The position numbers and the translations under genes are program-made. Positions 53,375 through 62,661 of a DNA stretch of 64,000 nt are shown piece by piece. The notes under the pieces are model-generated. The model was given only the letters and a program-made list of their open reading frames with translations. It was not told the origin of the DNA and did no database searches. Origin of the DNA: CAZVYJ01 sp964631565 (GTDB lineage Bacteria; Planctomycetota; Phycisphaerae; SM23-33); NCBI GenBank assembly GCA_964631565.1, contig CAZVYJ010000002.1, positions 41,239-105,238 on the forward strand, given 5' to 3'. Every line of letters starts with the position of its first letter. Positions within the stretch are counted from its first letter, which is position 1.

Positions 53375-54133
53375 ATGCGATTATTAGTCACGAATGTCTT
53401 TCCGGCATTGTTATTGTCGCTGCTGGCCGCCGGCTGCTCGATGCATCTGACGGCTGACACTCCGGTCGAGGAATTCTGTGCGACCGCCGCCGCCACGGAA
53501 ACCGAATACTGGATTTACCTCCCCAGCTATTACAAGGACGAGCCGGAACGCAAGTGGCCGCTGATGATCACGCTTCACGGGCGATTCCTCATGGACAGCG
53601 CCAAGGCGCAGGTTCGGGAATGGCGGGGGCTGGCCGAGGAAAAGGGATTCATCGTAGTCGCGCCTTCGCTTGTCAGCACGCGAATGGGCCATGTCACTGA
53701 TGACGGACTTCTGGCGGATGTCAGAAAGGACGAGAAAGCCGTCCTTGCCGTCCTGAACGAAGTGGAGGCGAAATACGGCGACAGGATAAACCGCAGCGCC
53801 ATCCTGCTTACCGCTTTCGCCGAGGGCGGCTATCCGCTGTACTATATCGGGCTTAGCAATCCGGACAGGTTCACTACTATCATGGCCCGGTCATGCTACA
53901 GCGATTTCTATATTCTCGAAAAAATCAAGCTGACCGAGCGTGCGAAGGAAATTCCCATCATGTTCTACTGGGGCAAGGACGATTTCCGCGACGTCCAGCA
54001 TGACTCGTGGGACGCATACAGATTTTTCAGCGAGCGAGACTGCAACACCCACCAGAAGGAAATCAAGGGAGGCCGGCGGCGCACGCCGGATGTCGCGTTC
54101 CGGTACTGGCAGCGATTCATGCCGCCGGGATAG
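53375..54133 (+). CDS. Esterase-fold lipoprotein lacking the nucleophile serine
   Basis: 252 residues with signal and lipobox AAGC (C21). The alpha/beta-hydrolase plan of the phospholipase/feruloyl-esterase type is clear: YWIYLPSYYKDEPERKWPLMITLHG, then at the nucleophile elbow ILLTAFAEGGYPLYYIG where the family has G-F-S-x-G-G, and IPIMFYWGKDD. The serine is replaced by alanine, so classical esterase activity is unlikely; a binding role or an unusual mechanism is possible. Convergent with the CvpA-like gene across a palindrome. Confidence 0.8.
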   Translation: MRLLVTNVFPALLLSLLAAGCSMHLTADTPVEEFCATAAATETEYWIYLPSYYKDEPERKWPLMITLHGRFLMDSAKAQVREWRGLAEEKGFIVVAPSLVSTRMGHVTDDGLLADVRKDEKAVLAVLNEVEAKYGDRINRSAILLTAFAEGGYPLYYIGLSNPDRFTTIMARSCYSDFYILEKIKLTERAKEIPIMFYWGKDDFRDVQHDSWDAYRFFSERDCNTHQKEIKGGRRRTPDVAFRYWQRFMPPG

Positions 54134-54191
54134 GTGTTTTTGCATCAGACTCCCCATGCTGGACCGGAAAAAGGGGATAAGAAGAAACAGC

Positions 54192-54289
54192 ATGAACCAC
54201 GGAGAGCACAGGGAACACAGAGAATAAAAAGTACAGTCTTTGAAGATTTTTGTATTTACTCTGTGTACTCCGTGAACTCTGTGGTTCAT
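54192..54289. repeat. Long inverted repeat between convergent genes
   Basis: ATGAACCACGGAGAGCACAG from 54192 is complementary to the stretch ending GTGGTTCAT at 54289, with mismatches, giving arms of about 35 bp. It can end transcription in both directions. It resembles widespread intergenic repeats I know from planctomycete genomes. Confidence 0.7.
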
Positions 54290-54303
54290 TTTGTTATTGG
54301 ATT

Positions 54304-55524
54304 TTACTGCTGCTTGATTCTTTTGGCCAGGCCGAGTTTCACGCCGCCCTTGCCGGTTGTTTCGGGCATGCCTTCGGTCATCTGTGCCGGCATGGCAGCC
54401 TTCGCCACGCGGCGGAAGAAAAGCTCTGTCGGTTTGACATCGGTCGGTATGCGATACACCCAGTCGACCACAAGTTCCGTCGGCCCGCCTTCGACGTACC
54501 ACCGGCGGCATACCGCAAGTTTGCCGAATTCCGGCTTGCCGGTTTTTTCGTCCCTGGCTGGGATGACAAGCTCCCAGGGCGACGCAACCAACTGGTTTTC
54601 GTAATCCTTGTAGTTGTTCTGGTACGAGGCATATGGCAGCGGGGCGTTCCAGCAGGTCAGGTAGCCGACCGGGTAATAGCTTCTTGTTTTGCCGTCCTTG
54701 CCGGTGGTGACCAGACGGAAATGCGTCGCGGGCAGCCGCCACCAGTTGTCCTCTGCGTCGCGGGCGTCCTGGCTGACCGCTACACGCACGATTATCACGC
54801 TGGACAGCGATGCGTTCTGCGCCTCGATCTGCGGGTTTTCAGGCGCGTCCTGCAGGGCGGCCTCGTTGCCCGGCTGATAAATGCCCATAACCCGTATCGC
54901 ATCCGGGGGTGTGTCGACCCGCCCGACGTATTTAACCTTGTCCTCTCCGCTGTCGTCGCGGTATTTCTGCTCCATCTGGTTTCTGGCGCAGTACAGCTCC
55001 AGGAAGAAATCGTCATGCGTGTCCTCGAAAGGCTTGCCCGTGCTGAGCGAGTATTTCGAGAACAGATTTACCATGCCGACCACGAATTCGTCAGCATAAG
55101 CCCGCTGGTTGCGTTCGAACGTGCTTGAGAAGGGTTTGTAGCCCATGACGCTCGGTCCGAACGGGAGCATTTGTATGATGATGAGAAGCATGCCGGCGAT
55201 GAACACGCCGCTGATAATTCCCAGCAGGCCGCCGCCGATGCGGTCAGCCCACATTCCCATCACGACGTTGCCCTTGATGAGCCTGTCGAATATCAGGCGC
55301 AGCGCCAGCAGCGGAAGGGCGAACAGCACGATGAGAGCGGCAGCGTCCGCGTGGGCTGGCTGGGAGCCGTACATCGTATCCGCAAGCATCTCGTAGGTGC
55401 CGAGAGCCATTGCCGAACAGGCGACGGTTATGATCGCCATTATCAGGGAGCTGAATATTCCCTGGGTAACCTGGAAAAATGCGATGCCGAGTATCAGGGC
55501 TACTGCAAGCAGTTCGATGATCAT
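54304..55524 (-). CDS. CvpA-family membrane protein with extended C-terminus
   Basis: 406 residues, longer than the ~165 of plain CvpA. Four hydrophobic helices in the first ~130 residues (IIELLAVALILGIAFF, LIMAIITVACSAMALG, ALIVLFALPLLALRLI, GGGLLGIISGVFIAGMLL) follow the CvpA pattern. A soluble C-terminal part of ~270 residues, rich in Asp and aromatic residues, is unrecognised. It lies 26 bp from the pilus-type ATPase gene upstream and may share its transcript. Confidence 0.8.
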   Translation of the reverse strand: MIIELLAVALILGIAFFQVTQGIFSSLIMAIITVACSAMALGTYEMLADTMYGSQPAHADAAALIVLFALPLLALRLIFDRLIKGNVVMGMWADRIGGGLLGIISGVFIAGMLLIIIQMLPFGPSVMGYKPFSSTFERNQRAYADEFVVGMVNLFSKYSLSTGKPFEDTHDDFFLELYCARNQMEQKYRDDSGEDKVKYVGRVDTPPDAIRVMGIYQPGNEAALQDAPENPQIEAQNASLSSVIIVRVAVSQDARDAEDNWWRLPATHFRLVTTGKDGKTRSYYPVGYLTCWNAPLPYASYQNNYKDYENQLVASPWELVIPARDEKTGKPEFGKLAVCRRWYVEGGPTELVVDWVYRIPTDVKPTELFFRRVAKAAMPAQMTEGMPETTGKGGVKLGLAKRIKQQ

Positions 55525-55550
55525 CTATCTGTTGCTCCTGTGTTTCACAG

Positions 55551-57203
55551 TTATTTCTTTTTCGCCTGCGGTGTCTGCGTGACGCGCACCACTTCCTGGA
55601 TGCTTGTCTGCCCGTCGATGACCTTCCGCAGCGCCTGCTCCTGGAGGTAGAGCATTTTGTTCTTGCGGCAGACGGCTTTTATTTCCGATATCGATGCGTT
55701 AGAGGCCACAATCTGCCTCAGCTCGTCGGTGACCTCGATGAGTTCGAAGACGGCGGTCCGACCGATATAGCCGATTCCCTGGCAGGATGGGCACACTATC
55801 GGATTGCCCTTCGGGTCGGTCAGGGGCTTGGTCGGCGGACGATAAAACTTGTCGATGTTCTGGCCGGGAATGTTGGCCTTGGCCAGAAGCTGCGGGTCGG
55901 GGCGGTAAGCCTCGCGGCAATTGGTGCAAAGCGTCCTTACCAGCACCTGGCAGAGCACGCCCAGGAGTGGTTTCATCGCCGCCGGCGCATTCCCGCACAC
56001 CTGCACCCACTTGGCCATCGCGGAAAAGCTGCTCGACGCCTTCATGCCGAGCAGTATGGTTTTATCTGCGGCTGCTTCGAGCAGCAGGGCGGCTGCCCTG
56101 GGGTCTTCGCAGTTGTCCACCATTACTACATCCGGGTCGCGACGGAGCGCCGCAGCCAGCGCCGACGCCAGATTGCTGCTGTCGCCGTAGGCGTTCTGCG
56201 TTATGTTCTCCATGTCGGCGTCAGGTTTGCTCTCAAGCGTAACCAGCTGCTTGACGAAGGCATCCTGCTGGCGGAGCAGCGAATAAAGCGTCGACGTCGT
56301 GCCGTTATGCGATTTGCTGGACACGATGATTATGCCGTTGCCCGCTGAGTTCATCCGAAGGACTTTGGCGAGCGTTTCGTTGTCCATGCCCAGTTCGCCG
56401 ATGTCGGTCCGGACGGCCTCGCGGACTATCTTCAACTGCAGGCGCTGGCCTCCCGTGGTGCCGGCGGTCGTAACCGCAACGTCCGTTGCGCCGCTGGGCA
56501 GGTCCATGGATATCTGCCCCTGCTGCGGGCGCCGACGCTCCTCGACTTCAAGCCCGGCAAGCGGTTTTATGTACTGGATAATCGTTTCGCTGTCGCCCAG
56601 CGGCAGGGCGGGGCGTTCGACAACCATGCCGTCTATGACGTAGCGGACTTTCGCCTGGCTGCCTTCGGGGCAGACGTCTACTTCGCTGGCCCGGCGCCAT
56701 GCCGCGTCATGCAGAAGTTCCTGCGCGAGATTGTACGCGTTGATTTCCTCCGGCGTGGCCTTTGCCGGATCGGGCGCCAGCACGATTCTCGTATGCGTGT
56801 CGTAAACCTTGATGCGGCTGACGACATCAGTTTCCAGTTTTTCCTTTTTGCCGAAAACTTTCCTGAGATGGCTGCCGGTGAGAACCTTTGCCTTGTCGAC
56901 GACTCGCGAATTGCGGTGGACTATGTACGCCATGAACGCCGCCGACGTAAGCACCGCGTAAACCGCCATTCCGGCGAAGAAGAACGGCAGCAGCAGCCAG
57001 AGCAGTATTCCGAACCCGCCCGCGCCGAGCACTGCCAGGCACCATACGGTCTGCGATGTGCGGACTTTTATGGTGTCTTTCTGGACCCATGGCGCGAAAT
57101 AAAGCCACGGTATCGTGAATACCAGTATCGTCAGGACCTTCGGTATCGAGATGTATCCGCCTGCTGCGGCGGCGATTGTTGTCGCTGTCATCAATGGCTC
57201 CAT
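55551..57203 (-). CDS. Membrane-anchored GspE/PilB-like protein with degenerate ATPase motifs
   Basis: 550 residues. Two helices near 22-40 and 54-95 anchor the N-terminus. From about 150 the GspE/PilB fold follows, with the C-terminal zinc-like pair CTNCREAYRP and CPSCQGIGYIGRTAVF. At the Walker A position the sequence is S-S-K-S-H-N-G-T302-T, so the essential lysine is threonine, and the Walker B region reads MVDNCED, where the family has MVGEIRD, losing the catalytic glutamate. It is therefore probably inactive as an ATPase and may be a structural partner of an active one. ATG at 57203 begins one base after the pilT stop. Confidence 0.85.
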   Translation of the reverse strand: MEPLMTATTIAAAAGGYISIPKVLTILVFTIPWLYFAPWVQKDTIKVRTSQTVWCLAVLGAGGFGILLWLLLPFFFAGMAVYAVLTSAAFMAYIVHRNSRVVDKAKVLTGSHLRKVFGKKEKLETDVVSRIKVYDTHTRIVLAPDPAKATPEEINAYNLAQELLHDAAWRRASEVDVCPEGSQAKVRYVIDGMVVERPALPLGDSETIIQYIKPLAGLEVEERRRPQQGQISMDLPSGATDVAVTTAGTTGGQRLQLKIVREAVRTDIGELGMDNETLAKVLRMNSAGNGIIIVSSKSHNGTTSTLYSLLRQQDAFVKQLVTLESKPDADMENITQNAYGDSSNLASALAAALRRDPDVVMVDNCEDPRAAALLLEAAADKTILLGMKASSSFSAMAKWVQVCGNAPAAMKPLLGVLCQVLVRTLCTNCREAYRPDPQLLAKANIPGQNIDKFYRPPTKPLTDPKGNPIVCPSCQGIGYIGRTAVFELIEVTDELRQIVASNASISEIKAVCRKNKMLYLQEQALRKVIDGQTSIQEVVRVTQTPQAKKK

Positions 57204-57204
57204 G

Positions 57205-58359
57205 TCATCTGCCTCTCATGCCGACCTGGCTGGAGGATATTCCCTTCATCAGCATCTTCAGTTCATCGGGGTTCGGGGCTGCCCCGTAGGCTACGTGCGG
57301 GTCGACAAGATCCTTGTCAATGAGTTCCAGCAGGCTTCTCGTGAAGCTCTGCATGCCGTCCCGTTCGTTGGTTCTGATAATGTCGCCGAGTTCACTCTCG
57401 CGGGATTCCTCTATGAACTGGCGGACGCTCGGATTCGCCAGCAGGATTTCGACGGCGGGGATGCGGCCGATTTCCGATTTTATCGAAGGAAGCAGCTTCT
57501 GGCAGATAATCGCCCGCAGGTTGAACGCCAGCGACTGGCGGACAAGGTCGCGGCTTTCCGGCGGGAACAGGTCCAGCACGCGGCCGATAGTCTGAGGGGC
57601 GGTGGATGCGTGCACCGTTCCGAAAACGAGATGCCCGGTTTCGGACGCCTGGAGTGCGGCTGTGAATGTGTCCCTGTCGCGCATTTCGCCGATGAGCACA
57701 ACGTCGGGGTCTTCACGCATAAGGTACTTCAGGGCCGACTCGAAACTTTCGACGTCGATGCCCACTTCGCGCTGGCTTACCAGGGCCTTCTTGTCCTCGT
57801 AGAGGTACTCGATGGGGTCTTCTATGGTGACGATGTGGCAGGGGCGGTTGGTGTTTATGTATTCCAGCATAGCCGCTATCGTCGTGCTTTTGCCGCTGCC
57901 CGTAGCGCCTGAAACCAGCACAAGCCCCTGATGCTCCCCGGCGACTTTTTCGATGGCAGCCGGCAGGTGCAGCGACTTGAAATCCGGTATGTTGCGGGTT
58001 ACGCGCCTGGCCGCGATGCCTATGTTGCCTCGCTGGCGGAATATATTGATGCGGAAGCGGTCTTCGCCCACGACTTCGTATGCGATGTCGATGCTTCCGT
58101 GCTCCATGAAATACGCCTTCTGCTTTTCGCTCAGCAGCTCGAAGGCCATTACTTCGATTTCTTCAGGGTTCAGCGGGGCGGACTTGGTGGCGCGTATTTT
58201 CGAGCTGATTCTGATGTGGGGGGGCAGGCCCGGTTTGAGGTGCAGGTCGGATGCGTCGGCCTTGACCATTGCCTTGAAGTACTGCTCGAGTTTAGGCCTG
58301 CCGCCGCCGGAAGGCGCTTTGTGCTGGTCTATCGGTTGGTGGTCGTCTGATGCGTTCAA
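57205..58359 (-). CDS. pilT: Type IV pilus retraction ATPase PilT
   Basis: 384 residues. Intact motifs: Walker A GATGSGKST, Asp box TIEDPIEYLY, Walker B DPDVVLIGEMRD, His box GTVHAST, and the PilT-specific C-terminal region around IPAVEILLANPSV. It depolymerises type IV pili in relatives. It is directly upstream of the degenerate PilB-like gene on the same strand, so the two probably work together. The extra N-terminal ~20 residues (DQHKAPSGGGRP) are disordered. No pilin gene is in the window. Confidence 0.95.
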   Translation of the reverse strand: MNASDDHQPIDQHKAPSGGGRPKLEQYFKAMVKADASDLHLKPGLPPHIRISSKIRATKSAPLNPEEIEVMAFELLSEKQKAYFMEHGSIDIAYEVVGEDRFRINIFRQRGNIGIAARRVTRNIPDFKSLHLPAAIEKVAGEHQGLVLVSGATGSGKSTTIAAMLEYINTNRPCHIVTIEDPIEYLYEDKKALVSQREVGIDVESFESALKYLMREDPDVVLIGEMRDRDTFTAALQASETGHLVFGTVHASTAPQTIGRVLDLFPPESRDLVRQSLAFNLRAIICQKLLPSIKSEIGRIPAVEILLANPSVRQFIEESRESELGDIIRTNERDGMQSFTRSLLELIDKDLVDPHVAYGAAPNPDELKMLMKGISSSQVGMRGR

Positions 58360-58392
58360 CGTGGTTCCTCAGTTAGTTTTTCTGCCGGTCGT

Positions 58393-59181
58393 TTATCTTC
58401 TGGAAGCCGGACGAGTCAGGCGGACCGGCACGCCGTGCCTGGCGAGGTATTCTTTGGTTTCTTCTATGCTGTACGTGCCGAAGTGGAATATGCTTGCCGC
58501 AAGTGCGGCGTCAGCTTCTCCGTCGGTCAGCACTTCAAGCATGTGCTGCGGCGAACCCGCTCCGCCGGAGGCGATTACGGGTATGTTCACGGCTTCGGCG
58601 ACCGCACGTGTTATCTCGATGTCGTAGCCGCCCTGGGTTCCGTCGGCGTCCATGACGGTGAGCATTATTTCGCCTGCGCCTCTGCGCTGGACCTCTCTAG
58701 CCCACGAGACGGCTTCCAGGCCGGTCGGTGTGCGCCCGCCGTTTATGTGCACTTCCCATATTTCGCTGGCGCCGAGTTTCTGACGTTTCGGGTCGATGGC
58801 GACGACGATGCACTGCGAGCCGAATCGCCGGGCGGCGGCTGTGACGAACTCCGGGTCGCGGACGGCGGCGGAGTTGATGGACACCTTGTCGGCGCCGGCG
58901 TTGAGAAGGGCGCGGCAGTCGTCGATGGTCCGTATGCCGCCGCCGACCGTCAGAGGCATGAATACCTGCTCGGCTGTGCGGCGGACGACGTCGATTATGA
59001 TATTCCGCTGCTCGTGGCTGGCGGTTATGTCCAGGAAGACGAGTTCGTCGGCGCCTTCGGCTTCGTAGCGGCGCGCGATTTCCACCGGGTCGCCGGCGTC
59101 ACGAAGGTTCTGGAAGTTGACGCCCTTGACCACTCGTCCTTTTTCAACATCGAGACAAGGAATAATCCGCTTGGCCAGCAT
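58393..59181 (-). CDS. hisF: Imidazole glycerol phosphate synthase, cyclase subunit
   Basis: 262 residues from ATG 59181, which has AGGAG upstream; an in-frame start at 59202 adds seven unlike residues. Catalytic D11 (IPCLDV) and D130 (VAIDPKRQ), GGGIRTIDDCRALLNAGADKVSIN and the phosphate-binding SGGAGSP are present. With HisH it makes IGP and AICAR in histidine synthesis; hisH is not here. Lies upstream of pilT. Confidence 0.96.
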   Translation of the reverse strand: MLAKRIIPCLDVEKGRVVKGVNFQNLRDAGDPVEIARRYEAEGADELVFLDITASHEQRNIIIDVVRRTAEQVFMPLTVGGGIRTIDDCRALLNAGADKVSINSAAVRDPEFVTAAARRFGSQCIVVAIDPKRQKLGASEIWEVHINGGRTPTGLEAVSWAREVQRRGAGEIMLTVMDADGTQGGYDIEITRAVAEAVNIPVIASGGAGSPQHMLEVLTDGEADAALAASIFHFGTYSIEETKEYLARHGVPVRLTRPASRR

Positions 59182-59384
59182 AAACACAGCTCCTGTCCAC
59201 AAGCCAGCATTCTACGGATATGCGCCCCGCTCTGCAATGCCCGGCTGGGCGGGCGGTTGCCGCCGGACGGAAATTATTCAGCACGCCGAACCGGCGTTTA
59301 TGCGGTTGATTCGGAGGATGCTTTAATTTTACGCGGGTTTCTGCTCAAATATCATCGCGACAGCTGCGGTAATGGAGATTCTTG

Positions 59385-60008
59385 ATGGCCGATGAAATGG
59401 TTATTTTCGGCGGCACTTTTGACCCCGTGCATAACGGGCATCTGCTTACTGCGCTGGCATTGGTGCGGGTCGGTGGTTTTGCAAAAGTGACATTTATGCC
59501 GACGGCCCGGCCGCCTCATAAATCGGCGGCATTCGCCACGCCTCAGCAGCGGCTGGAAATGCTGAAGCTGGCGGTCGCCGACCAGCCGGCCTTTGAAGTC
59601 AGCGACATCGAACTTCTTCGCGAAGGTCCGAGTTACACGATAGACACCATCACCGAATTGCGGCGGCGAATCGGTGATGAACGGCAGATATGTCTGGTTG
59701 TCGGCCAGGATATGCTTGCGGATTTGCCGCGATGGAGGCGGGCGGAGGAAGTAATCAGGTCCGCCCGGATAATTACGGTCTGCAGGCCGCCATGGCATGA
59801 TCGCCTGGATACTATTCTGGCCGGAATTGCCGAGCGATTCGGCAGTCAGCAGGCGGAGCGTATCAGGCAAGACATTGTGAATACAGAGCTTATAGACATA
59901 TCTTCAACCATGGTTCGCCAACGGGTGAAAGCCGGCCAGCCGATAGGGGATATCGTTCCGGCTGCGGTGGAGCGTTACATACGCGATAACGGCCTGTATC
60001 TGAAGTAA
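59385..60008 (+). CDS. nadD: Nicotinate-nucleotide adenylyltransferase
   Basis: 207 residues. Nucleotidyltransferase motif FGGTFDPVHNGHL, PTARPPHKS, and the C-terminal ISSTMVRQRVKAGQPIGDIVP are all in place. It joins nicotinate mononucleotide and ATP to form deamido-NAD. ATG 59385 has GGAG eight bases upstream. It is divergent from hisF. Confidence 0.95.
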   Translation: MADEMVIFGGTFDPVHNGHLLTALALVRVGGFAKVTFMPTARPPHKSAAFATPQQRLEMLKLAVADQPAFEVSDIELLREGPSYTIDTITELRRRIGDERQICLVVGQDMLADLPRWRRAEEVIRSARIITVCRPPWHDRLDTILAGIAERFGSQQAERIRQDIVNTELIDISSTMVRQRVKAGQPIGDIVPAAVERYIRDNGLYLK

Positions 60009-60087
60009 GCGCCTACGGCAGGATGGGGTTCCGGAAAAAGCATCGTTGAATTTGCGTAACCTGCAAGAAGTGCAAAATTTTGCCTTT

Positions 60088-60123
60088 CTTACGCTTGACA
60101 ATATCGTGGTTATGCGTAAGAAT
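60088..60123 (+). promoter_or_regulatory. Promoter with flanking inverted repeat, for the candidate small RNA
   Basis: TTGACA (60095-60100), 17 bp, AAGAAT (60118-60123). CTTACGC (60088-60094) and GCGTAAG (60114-60120) form a perfect inverted repeat straddling the promoter; a third GCGTAA lies at 60054-60059. A repressor or activator could bind here. Confidence 0.55.
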
Positions 60124-60129
60124 TAAAGG

Positions 60130-60230
60130 TGATGTGTTGTGTACATAGTGAGGCTCCTCGGTCAATCTCCCTCCTTTGACCGAGTTTAAGTTACGGCGTT
60201 AGGCTCCCCTCCCCTGACGCCGTTTTTTTT
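60130..60230 (+). ncRNA. Candidate small RNA with two C-rich hairpin loops
   Basis: Starting from the promoter above, a ~100-nt transcript would contain hairpin 1 (CTCGGTCAA 60157-60165 with TTGACCGAG 60176-60184, loop TCTCCCTCCT) and hairpin 2 (stem 60193-60203 with 60213-60223, loop CTCCCCTCC) followed by eight Ts. No frame of size lies here. Both loops are complementary to Shine-Dalgarno-type GGAGG sequences, as in C-rich regulatory RNAs of other bacteria. Confidence 0.55.
60193..60230 (+). terminator. Intrinsic terminator of the candidate small RNA
   Basis: ACGGCGTTAGG pairs with CCTGACGCCGT (one G-T pair), followed by eight Ts. Confidence 0.85.
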
Positions 60231-60295
60231 GTACGCACCCGGACGAAGCGGGGGAAGCAGGTTCAAGATGTGTAAAGCTTCGCAGCCTTAACGGA

Positions 60296-62635
60296 TTATT
60301 CCGACAGGGTTATCGGCTGAATATCTTTGTAGGGAGCTTCGGTTTTGTTTTTCGCCCACCATTCCTTGAATTTGGCGATGGCGCTGGTGCGATCTTCCTC
60401 TTTTTCAAAGCCGTATAGCTGTGTTCTTTCGTAGCTCTCATTCCAGCGGATTAGCTTGTAGGCTTTTTCCTTCTGCCTGGTCAGCCTGACAAGCGCCACC
60501 AATGCCGGATCGGCGGTCGACATGGTCATGGTTTTATTACCAGACGACCACGTTCCGAGGTTCCTCGGGTTGTCCAGGTATTTCATGAGTTCGGGGATCA
60601 CATTGATGTCTTCGACCGAGGCGATGACATCGGTGAATATGAAAAGCGCCTGGGAGTTGTACTGGATATATGTGTTTTTCATTAATGCCAGCATGCGAGG
60701 CAGGCATCGCGGGCTTTTAAGCACTTTCAGCACTGCCAGGGCGGCGCCGCTTGAGGTGTTTTCTTCGACGAACTGATATGAGTTGAATCCGCGGTTATTG
60801 GTGGTCGGCAGTGCGTCTTCTATTATTTTGCAGAGGGCGTCGACCATCATGTCGCTTTTGCATCCGGCTTCGCCCGCGGCCCTGATCGATGCAAGCACCA
60901 CCGGCTCGTAAGAATGTTTCATGGTCATCAGCAGCAGGGGTTCGGCCTCTGCGAGCTTCAGGTCTCCGATTTTTTTGACGGCCCGTATGTTCTGTGACCA
61001 CGTCAGCGAGACTGCGTCTCTGAAGATGTCGTTATGCTTGGCCCGGAAATCCATGAGTTTGTTGCGGTCGGCTTCGTCAAGCTCGATGAGCGTTTGCGTT
61101 ATTCTTGCCTCGGCCATGCTGTTGGCCATGACGCCGACGATCAGCTTGCGGATGTTGTCGCTCTCGCTGTCGATATTGGCGGTCAGGGCCTGATCCCTTG
61201 CTGCTCTGACGGCCAGCAGTTCCGCCTGGGCGTTTTCGCGGGTGCGGAAATTCGTGTCATGGAATACTTTTATCAGTCGCTGCGTTTCGGCTGAGATGGC
61301 GGCCTTGAGGCCATCTATATCGGGTATCGCCAACTCCGGCTGTGTCTCAGGCTGACTCGACGGCCGACTGTCGGGCTGCGACTCCGGTTGGGGTTCGGGT
61401 TGCGTTTCCGGCTGGGTGGTTCCAGGCCGCTGTCTGGAATAGTTCCTTGCCTTCTTGGCTTTTTGGGGAGGTTGTTCGCCTTCCTCGGATTCCTCGATGG
61501 CTGTTTTGGGTTTGTCATTCTCCAGGTCGAGCGGTTCGATGTCTTTATAAGCCGGCTGGGATTGGTTCTCTTTCCACCATTCTTCAAATTTCCGGATGGC
61601 TTCCTTTCTGTCGGAATCGTTGGCGAACCCGAACACGCAGAAATAATATTGTTTGAAGTAGACGAGATTGTAATCCGCGATGTTCTGTCCGGTGAGCCTC
61701 AGCAGGACGAGCAGTGCGGCGTCGCTGCGGGCATAGGAGGCGTGGATTTCTCCAGTGCTGCGGCTGGTGCGGGTATTGGTATTTTTGAGTTCTTTAATCA
61801 GGTGGGGGATAAGCCGCTTGTCGCCGGTCGTCGCAAGCACCTCAGCCAGGGGAAGATCATCGTCCACATCTTTCATACTGTTTGAAAAGATCAGTTTGAA
61901 CAGTCTTGCCGATGCGTAGGGGGTTGCTATCGACTGCAGGGCGTCCATTGCGGCCATGCCGGGCGGCATCGAATCGTCTTCGTCGTAGCCATAGTAAGGC
62001 CGGCCGACGCTTATGCCCTGTGTTTCGATGGTATCAATGAGAGTGTCCACCATCGTTTCAGACCTGTAGTTCCCTTTCGAGACGGCTTCTATGGCCGTTG
62101 AAACCAGTTCCCTTGACGGGTGCTTGATGCACAACACAAGCAGCGGCTCAGCCAGGCACTGCGGGTCTTTCAGGTTGCCGACGGTCTCGGCTGCCCGAAT
62201 GCGGTCGGACAGTTCGGAAGAGAAGAAGTCCCGGAAAAGCTGGGGCTTCCATTCCTGGAATTTCCGCAGTTTTTCGCCGTCTTCCTTCGGAAGAATCGCC
62301 AGCACTCTTCTGATGCGGGTATCGATTATGTCTCTGCGGATTACGGACAATATGCGGGCGATTATCTCCGGGTCTTCGTTCCGGGCGTTGTCCAGCAGCG
62401 TCTGGTAATAGGCCATGTCCAGAGAAAGCAGGGCGTTGACGACTTCGTCGGCCTTGCCGGGGTCCCTGCGGGCTGCGTCCAGATAGATTCCGGTTGCGGA
62501 CGTTATCTGTTCAGTCGGGCTGACGGCGATCTGCTGCGGTTCGACGGTCTGTGCGGACGCGAAGGATATTACTGCGAATGCGACACAAGCCGCAGCCGGC
62601 ACCACCCCGAATTTTACGCTGAATTTACAAGACAT
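60296..62635 (-). CDS. Exported HEAT-repeat protein with internal duplication
   Basis: 779 residues, signal peptide 1-28 (AACVAFAVISFASA). The two halves are clearly duplicated: each has helical repeats, ending in KFEEWWKENQSQPAYKDIEP (about 370) and KFKEWWAKNKTEAPYKDIQP (at the C-terminus). A linker of ~70 residues between them carries TQPETQPEPQPESQPD-type repeats. Unrecognised family; HEAT-like scaffolds are common among this organism's exported proteins (see 33346 and 39741). Confidence 0.85.
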   Translation of the reverse strand: MSCKFSVKFGVVPAAACVAFAVISFASAQTVEPQQIAVSPTEQITSATGIYLDAARRDPGKADEVVNALLSLDMAYYQTLLDNARNEDPEIIARILSVIRRDIIDTRIRRVLAILPKEDGEKLRKFQEWKPQLFRDFFSSELSDRIRAAETVGNLKDPQCLAEPLLVLCIKHPSRELVSTAIEAVSKGNYRSETMVDTLIDTIETQGISVGRPYYGYDEDDSMPPGMAAMDALQSIATPYASARLFKLIFSNSMKDVDDDLPLAEVLATTGDKRLIPHLIKELKNTNTRTSRSTGEIHASYARSDAALLVLLRLTGQNIADYNLVYFKQYYFCVFGFANDSDRKEAIRKFEEWWKENQSQPAYKDIEPLDLENDKPKTAIEESEEGEQPPQKAKKARNYSRQRPGTTQPETQPEPQPESQPDSRPSSQPETQPELAIPDIDGLKAAISAETQRLIKVFHDTNFRTRENAQAELLAVRAARDQALTANIDSESDNIRKLIVGVMANSMAEARITQTLIELDEADRNKLMDFRAKHNDIFRDAVSLTWSQNIRAVKKIGDLKLAEAEPLLLMTMKHSYEPVVLASIRAAGEAGCKSDMMVDALCKIIEDALPTTNNRGFNSYQFVEENTSSGAALAVLKVLKSPRCLPRMLALMKNTYIQYNSQALFIFTDVIASVEDINVIPELMKYLDNPRNLGTWSSGNKTMTMSTADPALVALVRLTRQKEKAYKLIRWNESYERTQLYGFEKEEDRTSAIAKFKEWWAKNKTEAPYKDIQPITLSE

Positions 62636-62661
62636 TTTTTCCCCTGTAAGTCCGAGACTTT

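Noticed and set aside
60001..60295. A CRISPR array or riboswitch in the gap after nadD
   Set aside because: No repeat-spacer pattern; the hairpins and terminator fit a small RNA better.
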